A stretch of DNA of 64,000 nucleotides from Palsa-504 sp963705835. GTDB taxonomy: Bacteria > Actinomycetota > Actinomycetes > Streptosporangiales > Streptosporangiaceae. Position numbers and translations under genes: made by a program. Location: NCBI GenBank assembly GCA_963705835.1, contig CAVPLC010000037.1:62001-126000 (forward strand), written 5' to 3'. The notes below the pieces were generated by a model, which ran no database searches, was not told the DNA's origin, and worked only from the letters and a program-made list of their open reading frames with translations. Shown here piece by piece: positions 8,313 to 17,200 of this stretch. Each line of letters starts with the position of its first letter. Positions within the stretch are counted from its first letter, which is position 1.

Positions 8313-8326
8313 CGTTCCGCGGAACG
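8313..8326. promoter_or_regulatory. 14-bp perfect palindrome
   Basis: CGTTCCGCGGAACG is exactly self-complementary and lies between efeU and the SARP gene. The function is unknown; it could be a regulator site. Confidence 0.35.
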
Positions 8327-8502
8327 GCCCCGGTGAGGGACAACGCCTGCTGACGAAGGTCCGGTACGAGCATGAGCCCCCAGGCCGCGCCGCCACGCCC
8401 CCGCGGTAGATGCCCTCCCGTTACCACCCCGTTTGCCCGGGCCCGGGCGGAAAAGCGCGGAAAAATGACGTAACGGCCAAGATAGCCCGACGATTCTATA
8501 AA

Positions 8503-8518
8503 CGTCTCGTGCGAGACG
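8503..8518. promoter_or_regulatory. 16-bp palindrome following an AT-rich tract
   Basis: CGTCTCG and CGAGACG flank a TG centre, directly after TTCTATAAA. This resembles an operator overlapping a promoter -10 region, but no gene start lies close downstream. Confidence 0.35.
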
Positions 8519-8577
8519 CCCCCGACCGGCTACGGCTAGAGCGTAGCCGATCCCGCCCGGGGTTGGCCGCCGAGGGT

Positions 8578-8623
8578 GCCGGCCCTCACGGCAGGTAGTG
8601 AGGGGGGTGCCGTGAGGGCCGGC
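8578..8623. terminator. strong hairpin with 16-bp perfect stem
   Basis: GCCGGCCCTCACGGCA (8578-8593) and its exact complement (8608-8623) enclose a 14-nt loop. No T tract follows, which is common for actinobacterial terminators. Because no plus-strand gene ends just before it, an RNA-structure or regulatory role is also possible. Confidence 0.45.
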
Positions 8624-8798
8624 GACTCCGGGTCACCTGCGTGCCCGGAGGCTTGTGGGTGCGCCAGGAGGTAGAGCCCGTGCGGCGGGACCATGAGGCG
8701 GGAAGCCCGGGCGGGCGGCGCGACGCCAGCCCGGAGACCCCGGCCGCTGGCCGTCATCTGGTGACCTCCCCGCTCAGCTTCCAAGCTCGTCCGCCTCG

Positions 8799-8840
8799 CC
8801 AGTCGAACAGGGCCAGTCGAACAGGGCCAGTCGAACGGGG
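8799..8840. repeat. 14-bp tandem repeat, three copies
   Basis: CCAGTCGAACAGGG occurs three times head to tail, the third with one change. It lies about 200 bp before the SARP regulator start in otherwise non-coding DNA. I saw no gene in 8216-9045 beyond the sites listed separately. Confidence 0.7.
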
Positions 8841-9045
8841 GTTACCGAACGGGGCGGCCGAACCCAGAACCCCCGCGAGCCATGACGGTCGGCGATGGCG
8901 TGACGCGGACCCAACTATTGAGCGAGACTCTCTAGACGATCTGGATTTTTTCTGGATGAGCCGCGCAAATCCCGGTAATGTTCGATGAAGGCGCTTCCGG
9001 GTGGGGGGGCGACAGGCTCATAAACGGAAGGTCGGCGAAGTCATA

Positions 9046-12039
9046 GTGCTGCGCGTCGGCGTGCTCGGCCCGGTAACAGCATGGTACGGCAACGATGAGC
9101 TGCGCGTGGGCCAGCCCAGGCAGCAGGCCGTGCTCGGCATCCTCGCCATGCGCGCGAACCGGGTGATCTCGCGGGGTGAGCTCGTGGACGCGGTCTGGGG
9201 GCAGGACCCGCCCGCCAGCGCCGAGGGCGGCATCTACACCTACGTGGCCGGGCTCCGGCGCATCATCGAGCCCGGCAGGTCGCTGCGCGGGCCAGGCCGA
9301 GTGCTGGTCTCCTCCGGTGCTGGCTACGTGCTGCACCTGGTCCCCGGGCAGCCCGACGCCGTCGCCTTCGAACAGCAGCTGGTCCGGGCCCGGCAGCTGC
9401 GCAAGAACGGCGACCAGGCGGGCGCCGTGACCGCGCTCGAGAGTGCGCTCGGGCTCTGGCGGGGCGTCGCGTTCGCCGGGGTGCCGGGGCCGTTCGCCGA
9501 GACTGAGCGGGTCCGGCTCGCCGAGCTGCGCTCCACCGCGGCCGAGGAACGGGCGGACGTGCTGCTCGCGCTGGCCCGCCACGAGGAAGTCGTGCCCGAC
9601 CTGACCGCCATGGTGGCCGACCATCCGCTGCGGGAGCGGATGCGCGGGCTGCTGATGATCGCGCTGTACCGCAGCGGGCGGCCCGCCGAGGCGCTGCGGG
9701 TGTTCCAGGACGGGCGGCGCGTGCTCGCCGAGGAACTCGGCATCGACCCCGGTAGCGAGCTGTCCCGCATTCACCAGCAGGTGCTGACCTCCGATCCCGC
9801 GCTGGACCTGCCCGCCGCCGACGGCCAGGCCCTGACCGTCGCGCACCGGAACGGAGACGCCCAGGCCTCGCAGAGCGCGGCGGACCGGACGCTGCCCAAG
9901 GGTGCCCTGGCCGGTCCGCGAGGCCTTCGGGGTTCGGACGGATCGTCGCTGCCCGGGATGCCGGCCGGCTTCGTTCCGGTGCCCGCGCAGCTGCCGCTTG
10001 ACGCGCCGGGCTTCTCCGGCCGCCGCGAGGAGCTGGCCGCGCTGCACGCGATGCTGCCGCCCGCCGGGCCGGCCGGGGCCGAGGACCCGGTGCCGGTCGT
10101 CATCGTCTCGGGCACGGCGGGGGTGGGCAAGACCGCGCTGGCCATTCACTTCGGCCGCCAGGTCGCCAAGCGCTTCCCCGACGGCCAGCTGTACGTCAAC
10201 CTGCGCGGCCGCGATCCCGGCCAGCAGTCGATGGAACCCGCCGAGGCACTCGGATATCTCGTCAACGCCCTCGGCATCCCGTCGAGCCGGATCGCGGTTC
10301 CTCTCGACGAACGCGCGGCCCTGTTCCGCAGCCTCGTGGACGGCAAACGGGTGCTGATCGTGCTCGACAACGCGAGCAACGCGGCGCAGGTGCGCCCGCT
10401 TCTCCCCGGTTCGCCGGGCTGCCTGGTCGTGGTGACCAGCCGCAACCAGATGGCCGGGCTGGTGGCCGCGGAGGGGGCCGCGCTGGTCGAGCTCGACGTG
10501 CTCGGCGACGCCGAGGCCCACGAGATGCTGGCCCGCAGGCTCGGCCAGGACCGCGTCGCGGCCGAAGCCGGGGCCGCGGACGAGATCATCGAGGCGTGCG
10601 CCCGCCTCCCGCTGGCGCTGTCGGTCGCGGTCGGCCGGGCCGGGTCCGGCCGCTCCCGGCGTCCGCTGGCCGAGCTGGCAGCCGAACTGCGCGACGCCAG
10701 GAGCAGGCTGGACGCGCTCGAGGACGACGACGTGGCCACCGACATGCGCGCGGTGCTCTCCTGGTCCTACGACCAGCTCAGCCCGGCCGCCGCGCGGATG
10801 TTCCGGCTGCTCGGGCTGCACCCGGGCTCGGACGTCTCGCTGTCGGCGGCGGCCAGCCTGGCCGGGATCCCCCGGGCCGAGGCAGGGGCCGCGCTGCGCG
10901 AGCTGGCCCGGACGCACATGGTCACCGAGCACGTGACCGGCCGGTTCACCTTCCACGACCTGCTTCGCGTGTACGCGGCCGACCAGGCCGAGCGGCACGA
11001 CGCCGCGCCCGAGCGCGACGCCGCCATGCACCGCGTCCTCGACCACTACCTGCACACGGCGACGTCGGCCTCGCAGCGGTTCAGCCCGTTCCGTTCGCCG
11101 CTGCGGCTGGACCCGCCGCAGCCGGGCGTGCTGCCGTCCGACATGACGGACAAGGACCAGGCCATGGCCTGGTTCGACGCCGAGATTCAGGTGCTGAACG
11201 CGCTGATCGGCTACGCCAGCGCGAACGGGTTCGACCGCCACGCCTGGCAGATCCCCTGGACGCTCGGCCCGTTCTTCCACCGCCGCGGGCGGTGGCGCAA
11301 CTACGCGGCCAGCCAGCGGACCGCGCTGGAGGCCGCGCGCCGGCTACAGGACCCGGTCGCCCTCGCGCACGCGCACTACCTGCTGGGTCATGCGCAGTCC
11401 CAGATGGGCGACTACGACGCGGCCGACCCGAACTTCCGCGAGGCGCTGGACCTGTTCCGCGAACTCGGCGACCGGGCCAACGAGGCCGTGGTGCTGAACG
11501 GCCTGGGCGGCATGCTGGAGAAGCAGGAGCGCTACCCCGAGGCGCTGGCCGTCGCGCTGGACGCGCTGCGGATGGTCAAGGCGGCCGGGCACTGGTGGAC
11601 CCAGGCCACGCTGGAGAACGGCGTCGGCTGGCTGTACGCCCACCTGGGCCAGTACGACGACGCGCTCAAGCACTGCCAGCGGGCGCTGAGCCTGCACCGG
11701 GAATCGGGCCACCGCGGCGGTGCGGCCGACACCCTGGACAGCCTGGGCTTCATCTACCTGCACCTGGGTGACCTGGCCCAGGCCAGGACCCACTACCGGC
11801 AGGCCATCAACGCCTACCGCGAGATCGGTGCCCTGTTCGGCGAGGGTAACTCGCTGGCCGGGCTCGGCGACGTGCTGCTGCGCGAGGGCCAGCCCGACGA
11901 GGCCCGCACCATGTTCCTCAAGGCCGCGGCCATCCTCGACGCCCTGCCGCACCCGCGTGCGGACGAGGTTCACATCAAGCTCCGCGACCTGGACGGCGAT
12001 GCGGACCCGGCGGCCGAGGCAGCCACCCCCGTCCGTTAG
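9046..12039 (+). CDS. SARP/AfsR-type transcriptional regulator (wHTH-BTAD-NB-ARC-TPR)
   Basis: This roughly 997-residue regulator has four parts. An OmpR-type winged helix spans about 1-95 (LRVGVLGPVTAW, ISRGELVDAVWG, IYTYVAGLRRIIEP). A bacterial activation domain runs to about 245 (ending AEELGIDPGSELSRIHQQVL). An NB-ARC ATPase follows with a P-loop GTAGVGKTALAIHFG near 356 and LIVLDNAS. TPR repeats span about 750-985. The family activates secondary metabolism or stress genes. I chose the GTG at 9046 because it puts the family-typical LRVGVLGP at the N-terminus; the frame is open back to 9001. No biosynthetic cluster is adjacent. Confidence 0.88.
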   Translation: MLRVGVLGPVTAWYGNDELRVGQPRQQAVLGILAMRANRVISRGELVDAVWGQDPPASAEGGIYTYVAGLRRIIEPGRSLRGPGRVLVSSGAGYVLHLVPGQPDAVAFEQQLVRARQLRKNGDQAGAVTALESALGLWRGVAFAGVPGPFAETERVRLAELRSTAAEERADVLLALARHEEVVPDLTAMVADHPLRERMRGLLMIALYRSGRPAEALRVFQDGRRVLAEELGIDPGSELSRIHQQVLTSDPALDLPAADGQALTVAHRNGDAQASQSAADRTLPKGALAGPRGLRGSDGSSLPGMPAGFVPVPAQLPLDAPGFSGRREELAALHAMLPPAGPAGAEDPVPVVIVSGTAGVGKTALAIHFGRQVAKRFPDGQLYVNLRGRDPGQQSMEPAEALGYLVNALGIPSSRIAVPLDERAALFRSLVDGKRVLIVLDNASNAAQVRPLLPGSPGCLVVVTSRNQMAGLVAAEGAALVELDVLGDAEAHEMLARRLGQDRVAAEAGAADEIIEACARLPLALSVAVGRAGSGRSRRPLAELAAELRDARSRLDALEDDDVATDMRAVLSWSYDQLSPAAARMFRLLGLHPGSDVSLSAAASLAGIPRAEAGAALRELARTHMVTEHVTGRFTFHDLLRVYAADQAERHDAAPERDAAMHRVLDHYLHTATSASQRFSPFRSPLRLDPPQPGVLPSDMTDKDQAMAWFDAEIQVLNALIGYASANGFDRHAWQIPWTLGPFFHRRGRWRNYAASQRTALEAARRLQDPVALAHAHYLLGHAQSQMGDYDAADPNFREALDLFRELGDRANEAVVLNGLGGMLEKQERYPEALAVALDALRMVKAAGHWWTQATLENGVGWLYAHLGQYDDALKHCQRALSLHRESGHRGGAADTLDSLGFIYLHLGDLAQARTHYRQAINAYREIGALFGEGNSLAGLGDVLLREGQPDEARTMFLKAAAILDALPHPRADEVHIKLRDLDGDADPAAEAATPVR

Positions 12040-12136
12040 GTATAAAGGAACAGCTACGGGGTTCATCGTTGCCCACGTACGGGACCTGGGCAAATGCCGG
12101 TAAATCGGTCGAAGTCGAAGGGTGTGCGCGCGCTTT

Positions 12137-13342
12137 ATGACGAGGGCACTGCTGCTCGAGAACATCCATCCCGACGCGTCGGCGCGGCTGGCCAAGGAGG
12201 GTTACGAGGTCCAGACGCTGCCCCGCGCGCTGGCCGAGGACGAGCTCATCGACGCCCTCCGCGACGTGAGCCTGCTGGGCATCAGGTCGGGCACCCAGGT
12301 CACCGCGCGCGTCGTGGACGCCGCGCCCGGCCTGGTCGCGATCGGCGCGTTCTGCATCGGCGTCAACCAGATCGACGTGGCCGCGGCCAGCCGGCACGGG
12401 GTCGCGGTGTTCAACGCGCCGTTCTCCAACACGCGCAGCGTCGTCGAGCTGGCCATCGCCGAGATCATCTCGATGGCCCGCCGGCTGCCGGAGAAGAACA
12501 CCCAGATGCACGCGGGCCGCTGGGACAAGTCCGCGGCGGGCGCCCACGAAGTGCGCGGCCGCAAGCTCGGCATCGTGGGCTACGGCAACATCGGCACCCA
12601 GCTGTCCGTGCTGGCCGAGAGCCTCGGCATGTCGGTCTACTTCTACGACATCGCCGACAAGCTGGCCATCGGCAACGCGCGGCGCTGCTCGACCCTGGCC
12701 GAGCTGCTGGAGTCGGTGGAGACCGTCACCTTGCACGTGGACGGGCGCGACGGCAACCGCGGGTTCTTCGGCGAGGCCGAGTTCGCCGCGATGCGGCCCC
12801 GCTCGCTGTTCCTCAACCTGTCCCGCGGGTTCGTGGTGGACCACGCCGCGCTGCGGCGCAACCTGCAGTCCGGGCACATCGCCGGGGCCGCCGTCGACGT
12901 CTTCCCCGAGGAGCCCAAGGGCGCGGGCGACGAGTTCGTCTCCGAGCTGCGCGGCCTGCCCAACGTCATCCTCACCCCGCACATCGGCGGCTCGACCGAG
13001 GAGGCCCAGCAGGACATCGGCGAGTTCGTCGCCGGCAAGCTCGCGGACTACATGGCCTCCGGCGCGACCTCGCTCAGCGTCAACCTGCCGGAGATCGCGC
13101 TGGGCATGACCAGCGGTGCCCACCGCCTGGTCCACCTGCACCAGAACGTCCCCGGCGTGCTGGCCTCGATCAACCGCGTCCTGGCCGAGCACGGCGTCAA
13201 CGTCGAGGGCCAGCTCCTGCGGACCAGGGACGAGTTCGGCTACGTCCTGACCGACATCGGCTGCCAGTACAGCGATGACGTCCTAGCCGAACTCCGCTCG
13301 ATGCCCGTCACCATCCGCCTTCGCACCCTCCGCTCCCCCTGA
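12137..13342 (+). CDS. serA: D-3-phosphoglycerate dehydrogenase-like protein with ACT domain
   Basis: The order of domains is a D-2-hydroxyacid dehydrogenase substrate domain, an NAD-binding fold with GYGNIG near residue 148, the catalytic set (LNLSRGFVVD, VFPEEP, TPHIGGSTEEAQ), then a C-terminal ACT domain from about 330 (VPGVLASINRVLAEHGVN). At about 401 residues it has the short E. coli-like layout. It would oxidise 3-phosphoglycerate in serine synthesis. The ATG at 12137 heads the conserved TRALLLENIHPDA; an in-frame GTG at 12122 is an alternative. It stands alone, without serB or serC. Confidence 0.86.
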   Translation: MTRALLLENIHPDASARLAKEGYEVQTLPRALAEDELIDALRDVSLLGIRSGTQVTARVVDAAPGLVAIGAFCIGVNQIDVAAASRHGVAVFNAPFSNTRSVVELAIAEIISMARRLPEKNTQMHAGRWDKSAAGAHEVRGRKLGIVGYGNIGTQLSVLAESLGMSVYFYDIADKLAIGNARRCSTLAELLESVETVTLHVDGRDGNRGFFGEAEFAAMRPRSLFLNLSRGFVVDHAALRRNLQSGHIAGAAVDVFPEEPKGAGDEFVSELRGLPNVILTPHIGGSTEEAQQDIGEFVAGKLADYMASGATSLSVNLPEIALGMTSGAHRLVHLHQNVPGVLASINRVLAEHGVNVEGQLLRTRDEFGYVLTDIGCQYSDDVLAELRSMPVTIRLRTLRSP

Positions 13343-13407
13343 CGCGACCGGCGCGCCCGCGCCACCCGGCTGCGGCCCTCGTCGCCGCACCAACTACGGT
13401 CCTCATC

Positions 13408-13429
13408 TATCCCGAACGAACGGTGGTTC
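13408..13429. repeat. dispersed 22-bp repeat, copy 1
   Basis: TATCCCGAACGAAC followed by GGTGGTTC. Near-identical copies lie at 15960-15981 and 23260-23281, all intergenic. The core GAAC-N4-GTTC is an inverted repeat similar in shape to actinobacterial LexA boxes. Confidence 0.7.
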
Positions 13430-13559
13430 CCTCGTCACGTATACCCCGCCCGCTGCGACTTGTGTGCCAGAACCGAGCTATGCTGCCCACCGGCAGGTCC
13501 TGAACCTGCACCGTGCTCCCGCACCAGTCTGCAGTCGCCAACCGCCGAGGGGTTCGAGC

Positions 13560-14255
13560 ATGCCAGCTGCCCATGACCGGGATCCCCGGATGATCGAGAC
13601 CGAATTCGGGCTCAGGCCTGACTTTGCTGCCTTGTTCCCTGCGGAAGACTGTGATTGTAAGCAGGAAAGCTGCGACATGTGCATGGGGTGGCAGGTCACC
13701 CCACGCACGGCCGACCTGCTGCATACGGCGCTTGCGACGCTGGCCGACCAGGTCTTCGATGACGTCGAGGCGCATGGCAGCGAGCCCGTCCAGGAGGAAT
13801 ACGCATTCGACTGGTCGGTCCTAGACAGATTCCCTCGTATCACCTGGAATCAGGACCGCGAATGGCGGCGGCATGTAGCCCGCGCCTGCGACGACCTGAC
13901 GGACGATCTAGCCCGCGGGGACTGGCCCACTCCACGAAGCAATGCCGAGGAGATGGTCCTTCATCTGGCCATCCACGATGGCCCGAGCTGGCAGGAGGTG
14001 AAGGACGATATCCAGGACGAAGCGCATGAGGTACTTCCCCGGCACAGCCGCGACTACGACTGGGACATGTGCTCTGAAATGCTCTTCCAGGATCATGACA
14101 TCCTGATGCTCTACGATGAGAGCCTCGACGGCATAGAGAATCCCGGCGACGACGCGAACAGGTACCTCAGGCTGGGCGACCTGCGTCCCGCCGCGTGGTT
14201 CGAGTACTTCAACAACGTTGAGCCACGAGACCCGGCCCGAGGTTTCCGCCGATGA
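13560..14255 (+). CDS. unrecognised acidic protein with Cys-rich motif
   Basis: I do not recognise this 231-residue protein. It has a Cys cluster near residues 30-40 (CDCKQESCDMCMGW) that could bind a metal. The rest is strongly acidic and Trp/His-rich (HDGPSWQEVKDDIQDEAHEV, SRDYDWDMCSEML). Codon use is less GC3-biased than its neighbours, which suggests recent acquisition. The ATG at 13560 follows GAGGGG at 7-bp spacing and is preferred over the in-frame start at 13464. It is followed within 75 bp by another unknown gene on the same strand. Confidence 0.6.
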   Translation: MPAAHDRDPRMIETEFGLRPDFAALFPAEDCDCKQESCDMCMGWQVTPRTADLLHTALATLADQVFDDVEAHGSEPVQEEYAFDWSVLDRFPRITWNQDREWRRHVARACDDLTDDLARGDWPTPRSNAEEMVLHLAIHDGPSWQEVKDDIQDEAHEVLPRHSRDYDWDMCSEMLFQDHDILMLYDESLDGIENPGDDANRYLRLGDLRPAAWFEYFNNVEPRDPARGFRR

Positions 14256-14328
14256 TGGACGGCAACACATTTTCTGGGCTGGCCATACAACCAGGCACAT
14301 GCCGACCGCCCGTGGGCGGAGGAGTGAC

Positions 14329-15522
14329 GTGGCACTTCGGGCCGTGAACCACGGGGGCGGGAAGCCGGCGCTCGGCTCGCTCATCGAGCGCAGCGCGGAA
14401 CTGAAGCGGGCCCTGGTCGACTTCGCGCTCAGCCCCCGGTTCGAACGGCACCTGGAGCGGGTCATGCTCGAGGCAGCCGGTCCCTACCAGGAGCTGACCG
14501 AGGACGAGGCGATCGAAGTGATCGACCGGTTCGCGCTCCAGCACCGCCTGCCGAACGGCAAGACCGTGCTGGACCAGTTCCTGGCCAGCTGGCCGGATCT
14601 GACCGCGGCCGACCGGGAGATGCTGCGCGGTTGGCGCGACCCGGTGGAGGGGATCTTCGAGGTCCGCAGCAGGGACCGGGACTCGGTCGTCCTGCTGAAC
14701 CTGCTCGACGACCTGGAGTACCGCGCGTACTCCAACATGGGCCCGGCCGCTTTCCGCCCGCTGCCCAGGCACGGATTCGTGCACGCCCGCCTCGTGCCCG
14801 TCGGCCCGGTCCTGGGCGCCTGGCTGGTCTCCGGGTCGATGCGCGCCTTCCGCAAGTCCGATGCCGCGCAGATCGCGCAGGTCGCGCTCGAACTGGCGAC
14901 CACGCAGCCCGAACTGGTCTACCGCAACCCGGAGAAGATCGAGCAGGCCTGGACGCAGATGCGGGCGGACAGGGCCGCGTTCGTGGAGTTCTTCGGCTGC
15001 GACGAGCTGGTCCTCCCACCCGCCGAGGCCACCGAACGGCTCGACGCCTACTACCGCCACCGGCAGGAAGCCGCGCTCGCCCGGCAGCCCGCCCGGCGCC
15101 GGCCACGCAACCTCCCCGGTGTGGACGTGCCCGCCTTCGAGCTCCCGCCCGAACTCACCGACGCCGAGACCGTCGGCATCATCTACGACGAGACCGACGG
15201 GCTCAACTTCTACAGCGAGTACGGGATGCTGCGCGACCTGTTCGCCGACCCGGCTCTCGCGGCCGACAAGCGATATGCGGATGTGCTGCGCGGGTACCTG
15301 CGCTCGGAGACGGTGGCCCCACTCCCGTTCCGCCGCCTGGCCGCCGCCTACCCGGACACGGTCGACGCGGTGTTCCGGAAGGTCCTGCGCAAGCCGAACT
15401 TCACCTGGGCCGACCACGGCGAGGCCCTCATGCGCCGGCGGAAGCCCTGGTACTACGAGCACGAGCCCCGCCCGGGCATGTCGGTGATCGGCACCCGCCT
15501 CACCGAGCTCGTCCGCCGGTAG
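14329..15522 (+). CDS. hypothetical protein, 397 residues
   Basis: I do not recognise the family. The protein is soluble and mostly helical, with conserved-looking segments such as DDLEYRAYSNMGPAAFRPL, GAWLVSGSMRAFRKSDA and ETDGLNFYSEYGMLRDLF. I chose the GTG at 14329 because GGAGGAGTGAC precedes it; the frame is open back to 14218, into the preceding gene. A small HTH/coiled-coil gene follows after 13 bp, so the two probably form an operon within the repeat-flanked block. Confidence 0.65.
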   Translation: MALRAVNHGGGKPALGSLIERSAELKRALVDFALSPRFERHLERVMLEAAGPYQELTEDEAIEVIDRFALQHRLPNGKTVLDQFLASWPDLTAADREMLRGWRDPVEGIFEVRSRDRDSVVLLNLLDDLEYRAYSNMGPAAFRPLPRHGFVHARLVPVGPVLGAWLVSGSMRAFRKSDAAQIAQVALELATTQPELVYRNPEKIEQAWTQMRADRAAFVEFFGCDELVLPPAEATERLDAYYRHRQEAALARQPARRRPRNLPGVDVPAFELPPELTDAETVGIIYDETDGLNFYSEYGMLRDLFADPALAADKRYADVLRGYLRSETVAPLPFRRLAAAYPDTVDAVFRKVLRKPNFTWADHGEALMRRRKPWYYEHEPRPGMSVIGTRLTELVRR

Positions 15523-15535
15523 ATAATGGTGCGTC

Positions 15536-15889
15536 ATGGACCTCCGCAGTGCCGAATGGGGACGCAAGGGCGCGACGCTGAGCGACAAGACGGCTCGCCA
15601 GGAGTACGGGCTGACGCAGGATGAGATCTACGCGGCGATCGACGCGGGCACGCTGCAGTACCGGCCCGCGGCGATGCACGGGAACCCGTTTCTGCGTCTG
15701 CTCCGCCGCGAGGTCGAAGATCTCGCCCGGACCCTGCATGGCGAGGGTTACCTGCGGGAACGGCAGGCGCGGGCCGAACTGGCGCGGATCAACCGCGAGC
15801 TGAAACAGCTCCGCGCTCAGCTCGCCGCCCTCGAGGAAAGGCGGGCCGCGCTGCTTTCCCGGCTCGCCGAGCAAGACCCGCCCAGGTAA
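15536..15889 (+). CDS. small HTH-like protein with C-terminal coiled coil
   Basis: This 117-residue protein has an excisionase/MerR-like helix-turn-helix segment at about 15-60 (SDKTARQEYGLTQDEIYAAI, then RREVEDLARTLHG). A charged coiled coil follows (RINRELKQLRAQLAALEERR). Similar small proteins are DNA-binding, but no exact family is named here. It lies 13 bp after the 397-residue gene and just before repeat copy 2. Confidence 0.62.
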   Translation: MDLRSAEWGRKGATLSDKTARQEYGLTQDEIYAAIDAGTLQYRPAAMHGNPFLRLLRREVEDLARTLHGEGYLRERQARAELARINRELKQLRAQLAALEERRAALLSRLAEQDPPR

Positions 15890-15959
15890 GGACCCCGCCG
15901 CTGGCCCGGCTGGCCTACGGGCCGTGCTGTCTGGCCGTCCCCATGACCGTCCTATTCTT

Positions 15960-15981
15960 TATCCCGAACGAACGGTGGTTC
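15960..15981. repeat. dispersed 22-bp repeat, copy 2
   Basis: Identical to 13408-13429 over 22 bp. Copies 1 and 2 are direct repeats about 2.55 kb apart that bracket the three unrecognised genes at 13560-15889. Confidence 0.7.
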
Positions 15982-16017
15982 TCCGCAACCTCACCTGCGT
16001 GCCTCCGGTGACCACGC

Positions 16018-16203
16018 TCACGAGTCCGGCTGCCTCTCCGACGCCCCCCACCGCACCCGGAAGTACTCGATGATCTTGCTAGCCTGCTCGTGGCTCACCT
16101 CAACAAGGTCCTCGTCGTATGACCCGTACTCCCCATTCGACGATGCCATGGGAGCGACCCACCGACCGGCACCAGTGATCCACCGCACGCCAGTTCCCGC
16201 CAT
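16018..16203 (-). CDS. small hypothetical protein (possibly a remnant)
   Basis: This is a 61-residue open frame with a natural-looking acidic C-terminus (YDEDLVEVSHEQASKIIEYF). The first 20 residues are less protein-like, so the true start may be the internal ATG near 16146. No ribosome site stands out. It may be a short real gene or the end of a decayed one. The flanking stretches 15982-16017 and 16204-16327 hold nothing else I can identify. Confidence 0.4.
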   Translation of the reverse strand: MAGTGVRWITGAGRWVAPMASSNGEYGSYDEDLVEVSHEQASKIIEYFRVRWGASERQPDS

Positions 16204-16327
16204 GGACAGGGCGAGGTCGGCGGCGTGGCCGCGGGTCGATCCGGCCCTGACCGGCCCGAAGTTCTGTTAAGCCGGTTCGGGCTGAGCGCATGCCGGGCCA
16301 GCCTGCCGAACGTGACCGGACGCGACA

Positions 16328-17095
16328 CTAGATCGGCGTCACGTACGCGCCGCTGATGCCGCCGTCGACGAGGAATGTCGAGGCGGTGATGAACGAGGCG
16401 TCGTCGCTGGCCAGGAAGGCCACCGCGGCCGCGATCTCGTCGGCCTCGGCGAACCGGCCCATCGGCACGTGCACCAGGCGGCGCGCGGCCCGTTCCGGAT
16501 CCGCGGCGAACAGGTCGCGCAGCAGCGGCGTGTTCACCGGGCCCGGGCACAGCGCGTTGACCCGGATCCCCTCGCGGGCGAACTGCACGCCGAGCTCACG
16601 CGACAAGGCGAGCACGCCGCCTTTGGACGCCGTGTAGGAGATCTGCGAGGTCGCCGCGCCCAGCACCGCCACGAACGAGGCGGTGTTGATGATCGACCCC
16701 TTGCCCTGGCGCCGCATGTGCGGGATCGCGTGCTTGCAGCACAGGTAGACCGAGGTCAGGTTGACCTGCTGGACCCGCTGCCAGGCCTCGAGCGAGGTAT
16801 CCAGGATGGAGTCGTCCTCCGGCGGCGAGATGCCCGCGTTGTGGAACGCGATGTCCACCCGCCCGTGCTGGGCCACCACCGAGTCGTACAGTCGCTCGAC
16901 GTCATCCTCAACAGACACGTCGGCCGCGACGAACTCGCCGCGGACCTCGGCGGCGGCCGCCTTGCCCGCCTCCTCGTCGATGTCGACCGCCACCACGCGA
17001 GCGCCCTCGGCCGCAAAGCGGCGCGCCGCGGCCAGGCCGATCCCGCTGCCCGCCCCCGTGATGACCGCGACCCGGTCCTGCAACCGCAAGCTCAT
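16328..17095 (-). CDS. SDR-family oxidoreductase (FabG-like)
   Basis: This 255-residue classical short-chain dehydrogenase has the cofactor motif TGAGSGIG at about 13-20, NAG near 87, a Ser near 140, and YTASK near 154. It ends with the SDR tail FLVDGGISGAYVTPI. It starts at an ATG preceded by AGGAGG. It is the last gene of the minus-strand polyamine-type cluster, 105 bp after the aldehyde dehydrogenase, with a small GGCGCC hairpin between. Its substrate is unknown. Confidence 0.85.
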   Translation of the reverse strand: MSLRLQDRVAVITGAGSGIGLAAARRFAAEGARVVAVDIDEEAGKAAAAEVRGEFVAADVSVEDDVERLYDSVVAQHGRVDIAFHNAGISPPEDDSILDTSLEAWQRVQQVNLTSVYLCCKHAIPHMRRQGKGSIINTASFVAVLGAATSQISYTASKGGVLALSRELGVQFAREGIRVNALCPGPVNTPLLRDLFAADPERAARRLVHVPMGRFAEADEIAAAVAFLASDDASFITASTFLVDGGISGAYVTPI

Positions 17096-17125
17096 AAGTC
17101 CTCCTGTTCCACTCGTTCGCCTCCG

Positions 17126-17142
17126 GGCGCCTTTTAGGCGCC
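17126..17142. terminator. short hairpin between aldehyde dehydrogenase and SDR genes
   Basis: GGCGCC-TTTTA-GGCGCC forms a 6-bp GC-only stem. It could attenuate transcription between the two genes. The call rests on symmetry only. Confidence 0.35.
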
Positions 17143-17200
17143 TCCTTCCCTGTCGCTCCTTCGTCGCTCCTCAGTCCAGTCGGCGCCGGCGCCCTTTGGC

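Noticed and set aside
8641..8988. A 115-codon plus-strand frame over the 14-bp tandem repeat
   Set aside because: Its composition is not protein-like, it has no ribosome site and it would only encode the DNA repeat.
8932..11280. A 782-codon minus-strand frame opposite the SARP regulator
   Set aside because: Antisense shadow of a well-supported gene with Arg/Gly/Val-rich composition and no domain.
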